From the NCBI GenBank assembly GCA_028565635.1, contig JAOXYB010037396.1:1-13585 (forward strand): a stretch of DNA of 13,585 bases, written 5' to 3'. The translations under genes were made by a program, and so were the position numbers. The notes beneath the pieces were generated by a model that did not search any database, was not told the DNA's origin, and worked only from the letters and a program-made list of their open reading frames with translations. This stretch comes from Phoronis ovalis (lineage: Eukaryota; Phoronida; Phoronidae). Shown piece after piece: positions 7,712-13,585 of the stretch (the first letter of the stretch is position 1; every line of letters starts with the position of its first letter).

Positions 7712-10700
7712 ATGGAGTTTTCGGAGACTGAAGGATTAGAAAAGGATGACGGTATGTAGATTGTATATTTATATAAAGTACCACGACGTATGTTGCACGA
7801 AATCTACCCGGTCCAGTTGAATCCGGCTAAAATTAGTAAAAATAATTTATTAAACTGAGTAAAGCATTAATCCCTACGTCAGTTATCGGTTTTGTAAAAA
7901 AAAGCATTGCCATCCGAAGCTGAGTAGAATTGGAGCGCCTTCTTCAGTTTATATTTATTGTGTATGTTTAGAGGAATACTTCTCTTTGTTTTATGTAACA
8001 AGGAAAATTTGCTTTCTTTTTTGAAATTATACTATTTGACACTATAATATATTATCCACATTATCCAAAATTATCTAAGCATTTCAGTTAAATCAATCTT
8101 TTGTTGGGTTGATGTGATAGCATAAATTGGGTAACCCAGCTTTCAAATTGTGATATGTGCTTCAATAGAATAATTCAATAAAATTGCTGTCGTTCATCAT
8201 TATGATGAGCAGACACAGCCTGTGAAACTAGTTATTACACTTTTGGGACTTGTATTGTAACTTTTATCTTAACAAGCAGTATAATTAATTTTTAATATAT
8301 ATTAATGTCTGATATAATAAGGTAAATTCATACAGTATGTATTGCCTAAGGTATATGTTTTGTATACTTCCCTGGACAATATAAATTGACTATTAGTGGT
8401 GCATGCATGGTTTCATATAGAAATTAAGTCATGTGGTTTTCAGATGGGGTATTCAGGGTGCCATCTATATAGTGATGTGCCACTTGATTAGCAGAGAGGA
8501 TGTGTTTTTTTTTATCAAATTAGCAGATGATCCGGTTTTTGACCGAATTAACAGAGTGGATCCGGGTTTTTTTGAAAAAAAGCTGAATTCATCGGGTTAT
8601 TGACTAAAATAAACTTTAAAAGATAAAAATCAGGTTTTTTAGTAAAAACAAAAGTTAAACAAAGTGATTTTTTGCAGAGAAAACTGGTTGAGAGGAATCT
8701 GTTGTTAAGCCTGTGCCGCACACTCCTACCAAAAATTTTGTGAAGTACCCCCGGGTTTCAGACCACACGTAATATAATTATATAATGTTCCCCAATATCA
8801 TCCTGTATAGCAACACTACTGCTACAGAATAATTGCCAACACCATGAAACTATCAGCGTCTAAAAATAGCAGCATCATCAAATTTATTATCGCCTACAAT
8901 ACTCATGAGTACACAGCGGGTACTCAAAGTATTTTTGACTCGTACAGGTATGTGTTGCGGGGGAGGGGGGACTGGCAATGTAAATGCATGTATATGCCCT
9001 CCAGAGTGTTTTTATTTTACCCTCTGGGATATTTCATGATGGCTATTTGGTTTTGGGGGAATATATTTTAGGGTGTTTTTTTTTATCGTTTTTAAAATTT
9101 TCGAGGATATATATTTTAACATTTTGGGCTATTTCAAAACTGATGTTTTTCCCTCTGGGATATTTCAAGTTGAGTGTTTTGGCATTTCTGGGTCATTTAA
9201 GGATTAGCCTCCCCCCCGATGTGTCGCCAGACCAACTATAAGTTTAGCTGGTGGTAGTAGACCAAATCCAAGTATAGCAATTAACAGAAATCCAAAAAAA
9301 TTTAAAGTTTCATAGATTGGGTGAAGCAAAAATGGTAATAAAAGTACTCCCTCAGGATTGTGTACCAGTAATGGGGACTATAGGGGGATATCGCGAGCAC
9401 TCTTAGTGATGTGATAAGAAAAAAATTGCTGATCAAACTATTTGGAATATAATTAGTATGTTTCAAGCTTAAATATTAGTTGTCCAAATTATGCTTTCTT
9501 ACGATATAGATATCATGCCAGATCAAAGTCAATTTAATCTTGATCAAAATACTAGAGTGATAGAATTATTGGAACTTTCGGTTTGTGATGGTGTGTTTTG
9601 TCAAACAACACATCCTGCGTTTTGATATTGATCCTCATCACGGCATGTTTGTTCATAATCCAATGACTAATGTTTTATTGAACTTTTTTCTTATCCCTCA
9701 GGCTCAGTAAATAAATGTTCACCGTATTCACTATCAAAGTTCTCGATTAATTCCTCACCATCGTGAATAACAGTATCTCCTCAAGTTCTGCAGTGCATGG
9801 TAATTTGCACTATATTTGAACTGTGCAAGGACTGTGGTACATCAGTAAATAGTAAAATGAATCATAAAAATGCTTTGTACCAACCATAAGTATAATAAAG
9901 TATTGCAACATATTTCAACATGAATTTTAGCATTTAAAATGATTGTGATAAAGGTGATTTTGTACGATGTTGCTGTTAATTGTTGTTGTTTCCATAAAGT
10001 TTTTGTTTGATATTAAACGTTGCAAACACGTGTTTATAAGTTTATGATATACATGTTTGAAACAAGTGGTTGTAGCTTAGAATAATTTCTCTTTTTTCAT
10101 TTTCTAAGGTCTTCTGTAATATTTGAAGTTCATTAGGCTTTATAATAATATGATTATACCTTTACCATGGAGCGTGTTTGCACATATATTTGTTTTGTAC
10201 TTCACAAAAAACATTTGTTTTGGATTTATGCCTATTTCACTAAGCTACTATAATTATAAATAATGAGTGATCAATAGTTGCCGGTGAATTAAGATACTGG
10301 TACTTTAATACTACAAATTGATTACCAATGGTACTTCATGGAATAAGTATCCATTTTTCTGGGACATGTTGTTAAGTTGTGATTTTTAACAACTGAATAA
10401 GTTATAAAAACAATGTATGATATGTAGTTTATCTGAAGTTTTTGACAAGATGTTTGTTAGATGGGAAGCATTACTAGATGTAAGAAATTGTCACAGACCA
10501 TAGCAATTAATATTTAGTTAATATTATATAATAATTAATATAAAGGTGGTTTAATGAGCCAAAATTTCATGTAATAAATTGAGAAACTTCATGAAAGTCA
10601 ACAGGATAATCATTTTCTGTCTAGAAAATAAGACTGGATTAATCTTACAAGAACAGAGTTGTCAGTATAATGCAAATTTATTCCAACAAAATTTGCTAGC

Positions 10701-11482
10701 AATCTTTTTATAAAACACTAGGCAATCTTAGAAGCAGGTGCATTGTATGCATTTGTGCATTGTGGTGGGGTTGTATTTTTGAATTTGCTAATTAGTGCCG
10801 CATCACTACCTTAATGTCAGGTGTGCTATATATTTACATTTGTATATTTGGACATTAAATGAAGCAAAATGACATATAGATCAGGACTTTTAAAATCAGA
10901 AATTTGAGGGATAGTAAATATGTGTCACTTATAACACAAACGAAAAGTAAAAGATGTAGAATTATTTAATGTATACACATCTCTTAATTTAATTTTAATA
11001 TTTATACAGGTATAATACAGAAATTAAGCTGCTGGCTGACCGGGTTACTGCTTGTAAGTGAATATATTTAAAGTATACTTTTAAAGTGGGAATATCAGAG
11101 GTTTACATATATCTAGACGAGCATTCATATATGTAGGAAAATGAGACTGAAATACATCTTTATTACCGGTAAATGAGATAGTGATATTGTGTAGATATTT
11201 GTATGTATCACACACTAGGGAATATGATGCAATTAATTGCACTCTAGCACATTGTTTTATCAAATTAATTAAAATTACATGCTGTGCTGTTTTCTGACAT
11301 ACCTTGAAAAAAATAGATTTTTTAAAGACTTGACACATCCAGTATTAAATGTCAAATACATAGCTGACTATTTTTACTTATAAATAGAGTACCCTATTAT
11401 GATATGAAGAACTTGACTAAAATATAATTTGTTTGCAAAAGAATTACAGGCTCTGGTAATCCTGAATGCAAATAAGTATTAG
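7712..11482 (+). CDS. Candidate three-exon gene for a 38-residue single-pass membrane microprotein
   Basis: Exon 1 (7712-7751) opens with an ATG in good context (A at -3, G at +4). It encodes the acidic MEFSETEGLEKDD and ends at G|GTATGT. Exon 2 (11010-11053) lies between TTTATACAG and GTAAGTG; in the phase set by exon 1 it reads GIIQKLSCWLTGLLL. Exon 3 (11450-11482), after GAATTACAG, reads ALVILNANKY then TAG, also in phase. The product would have an acidic soluble N-terminus, one hydrophobic helix (about residues 15-33) spanning the exon 2-3 junction, and a short polar tail. I recognise no family. Introns are 3258 and 396 bases. Weak points are the long first intron, tiny exons and rival last exons (11731 or 12159). 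Exon 2 is also open in another frame (YNTEIKLLADRVTA), which needs an unseen exon. Exon 1 is the best-supported part. Confidence 0.35.
8477..8695 (+). repeat. Degenerate tandem repeat, copy 2
   Basis: On the plus strand, units of roughly 30 bases recur. They begin TCCGGTTTTTGACC, TCCGGGTTTTTTTGA, TCGGGTTATTGAC or TCAGGTTTTTTAG, and the better ones end AAATTAGCAGA or AATTAACAGAG. The unit matches that of 5944-6192, there read on the minus strand. The tract lies in the presumed first intron of the 7712 gene. Confidence 0.65.
8955..9218. repeat. Repeat tract bounded by G-run and C-run
   Basis: The left edge is GGGGGAGGGGGG and the right edge CCTCCCCCCCG, inverted relative to each other. Between them a degenerate unit recurs. 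CCCTCTGGGATATTTCA occurs exactly at 9020-9036 and 9151-9167, with decayed relatives (TTGGGCTATTTCA near 9124, TTTCTGGGTCATTTAA near 9185). The overlapping plus-strand frames 8844-9071 and 8984-9241 follow the repeat and show no conserved domain. Confidence 0.6.
9219..11009. other. Presumed intron sequence, no supported gene
   Basis: AT-rich sequence without a convincing exon. Short protein-like frames at about 9480-9710 are interrupted and shift frame; they may be a decayed coding fragment. No tRNA, transposase or long frame was found on either strand. Confidence 0.4.
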
Positions 11483-11986
11483 CAACACAATAGCACAGAT
11501 TATTTTTATTTACCTAATATGATCTTTTACCACATCTGAACATTACCTTTATAACAGTATATCTAAATGTTATTTCAAATGTTTCCTACTGTAATTTTAA
11601 TCTGGCTGGAGTGTTACTTGATTAATGTAGAGAGTTCTTTGTGTATTTTAAATAACAATTTCACAGTTTTTTTTTCCTAATTATTGAATACTTTTAAATA
11701 GTGACTACATAACTGACATCTTAAATACAGAGGTCAATTCTGACCAACATTGCAAATCTGAAATGGGCAATAAGAAATAAGCCCATGTTTTTCTGTTTCC
11801 TATGTGAATTTTCAGTGCATCTTCCTATGTACCCGGGATATATATACCCCTAAATACCTGCAAGTCCCTCCTGCTTTATTAAAGCCTTGCAGCATTTGGT
11901 CATTGAATTACATAATGTACAGATTGAAATAGGACTTTATTTGTACAAGCTTTTTAGTAAACCATCATTGTAAATGTTCCTGTCTC

Positions 11987-11992
11987 AATAAA
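11987..11992 (+). terminator. Possible polyadenylation signal (AATAAA)
   Basis: A canonical hexamer followed within about 25 bases by a TG-rich stretch (TTGTATGTGCTCTGTC), suitable as a downstream element for a plus-strand transcript. Confidence 0.35.
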
Positions 11993-12257
11993 AAGATAAA
12001 TACTTGAAACTTGTATGTGCTCTGTCAAATGTCTGAGTGAGATTCTACTTCTCCAGGTACAAGTATAATACAAACAAAGTGAATCATTACCTGTTTGGTT
12101 TTACTAACATGTAGAGGATTTAGTAAGTAAACTCATATTTGATACTGATTTTATGTAGGGACTTCACTTAGGAAGTTCGAAGTTTTGTACAACCACCTGT
12201 AATGATGACATCAATTAATTTAATCCTGTTATATTGTATTGTTACTTTTAGTAGCAT

Positions 12258-12263
12258 AATAAA
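12258..12263 (+). terminator. Possible polyadenylation signal (AATAAA) with strong GT-rich downstream element
   Basis: A canonical AATAAA is followed about 16 bases later by TTGGTGTGTCTGTTTT, a textbook arrangement for cleavage and polyadenylation. It is the better candidate for the end of a plus-strand transcript in this part of the window, and supports a rightward gene ending here. Confidence 0.45.
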
Positions 12264-12300
12264 CTTAATAATGTTATTGGTGTGTCTGTTTTAAATCTTG

Positions 12301-13585
12301 ATGGATATAACAGCCATAAAGCGAAGCACATTCACTTTTATGATTATAAGATTTTGTATTATCCCATAGACTCGTATCGAGTTTTCAAGTTTAGATTACT
12401 GGGAAATATGGCGCTTTGATTATAAATCATTTATTATTGAAAAACAATACATATTCCAGTTAAATTTCAAAAAGGGAGGCTTAATTAATCCTTGATGTGC
12501 AGGGATTTATAATCAGGTAGTATATCCACTGTAAAATTCTGCAAAATTTATTATAGTTATATATTTAATAATTATAATTGAATGTTTGTTAGTTAATAAA
12601 ATTTTTTAGGCTGGCAAAGCATTCAGTACATTGAAATATGTGTTTTTAAAAAAAATACCTTCATTTAGTAACTAATATTAAATTTCACGTCCACTGTTTT
12701 GAACAAAGTTGTTATGGAATTTGCATATGGTGACGATGTATATAGCTCACATATATTCCTAATGGCAAAATGGGGAAATCACAATTAGAAAGGCTCCCAG
12801 ATTCTTAAGCTTCATTTAAAATCTGTTCAAGAAAGTCCAATTAATTGTTAGAACTCAGTGCCAAGCTGATATAATCGCTGAAAGCAGCAAAGTTGAGGTA
12901 CTAAGTATGGTACAAGTGTACACAACTAATCTTCTATATGCATTTGCTACAGAATTGCTCATAGGGCTCCTAGTTTAAATACCCAAAGAAAATATTCAAA
13001 TCAAAAAATATTTTATAAGCAGCATAGGAATGAAAATGTTAGCACTGTCATAATTAGCTATCATTAAGCAACTAATTAATGCTTCTACATTTAATTACTG
13101 ACATAATCAATGTAAATTTGTTTTTTAAGGTGTATAATATGGGAAAAACTAACTGCATATAAAATTTTAGGAAAATGTTTGGGATATTGTCATATTTTAT
13201 TCAACAGTTTTATTGATTACTTAAATAGGAGCTATTAGTACAGTTGTCACGCTATGTTAAACTGAGAGTAGTTTTAAACATTGGATAATTCATTCGGCAA
13301 AAATATAATATTATTTTGTATTTATGAGTTAATGTAGAAATTTCCAGATAACGTTTTGCTTGACAGCATTAAATTAGGTACTAGCTGCATTAAATTGATA
13401 TAGGCAAGCTGCATATAGAGTAAGTAGTCTAGCAGTTCCATGCAAATAAAAACAGCAAAGAGAACTATTCTTGGATTAACACTCTTGCAAATGGCAGTTA
13501 CATGGTGCGTAAAAAAATAAAGGATAAACGTGAGGGAAACTAGTCTCGTATGTAATCCTGTATCATTACTTCAAATTTGGCCCCC
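12301..13585. other. Gene-free AT-rich DNA
   Basis: No open frame of useful length, no recognisable domain, no RNA gene and no clear repeat was found on either strand. AT-rich short palindromes occur at the rate expected for such composition. Confidence 0.5.

Larger units (their letters stand above)
11483..12300 (+). other. Presumed 3' UTR of the microprotein candidate
   Basis: If the 7712 gene model is right, this is its 3' untranslated region. It contains two other possible terminal coding segments after plausible acceptors: 11731-11853 (40 codons, stop TAA) and 12159-12218 (19 codons, stop TAA). Both would follow exon 2 in phase 0. Neither encodes a motif I recognise. Confidence 0.25.

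Noticed and set aside
8844-9241. Overlapping plus-strand ORFs of 75 and 85 codons
   Set aside because: They follow the repeat tract, giving recurring LGYF/SGIF-type segments, and lack start or exon support.
11081-11338. 85-codon minus-strand ORF
   Set aside because: It lies in the presumed intron between 11054 and 11449 with no recognised domain and no partner exons; probably chance.

Overview
The window is AT-rich eukaryotic DNA. Genes are split by GT-AG introns, most of them a few hundred bases long, with wide gene-poor stretches of short repeats and one palindromic mobile element. A uracil-DNA glycosylase tail and an ankyrin/SOCS-box gene, a family centred on animals, point to an invertebrate animal. 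The compact introns and frequent TGCATGCA-type words would suit a sponge or another early-branching animal, but the species assignment is inference only.

Layout. 1-1195 (+): the last three visible coding exons of uracil-DNA glycosylase (UNG); the first catalytic motif lies upstream of the window. Its second visible intron holds an unexplained coding-like ORF that can be joined in frame as an alternative ending. 1196-3163: a region between two convergent genes with an AT microsatellite and a 335-bp foldback element (2480-2814) flanked by the 5-bp direct repeat TATTA. 3164-5922 (-): a complete four-exon model for a 492-residue ASB-like protein (ankyrin repeats plus SOCS box), a predicted substrate receptor of an Elongin B/C-Cullin 5 ubiquitin ligase. 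All splice phases agree. 5944-6192: a degenerate tandem repeat just upstream of its start codon, present again in inverted orientation at 8477-8695. 6193-7711: no supported gene; probably the shared upstream region of two divergent genes.

7712-11482 (+): a tentative three-exon gene for a 38-residue single-pass membrane microprotein. Its first intron is about 3.3 kb and contains two repeat tracts. It is the most novel candidate in the window, and also the least certain gene. 11483-13585 holds possible polyadenylation signals (11987 and 12258) and otherwise nothing I can support.

The genes show no shared pathway: one is base-excision repair, one is ubiquitin ligation and one is unknown. The arrangement is UNG and ASB tail to tail, then ASB and the microprotein candidate head to head. 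No tRNA, rRNA, CRISPR array, viral gene or intact transposase was seen.
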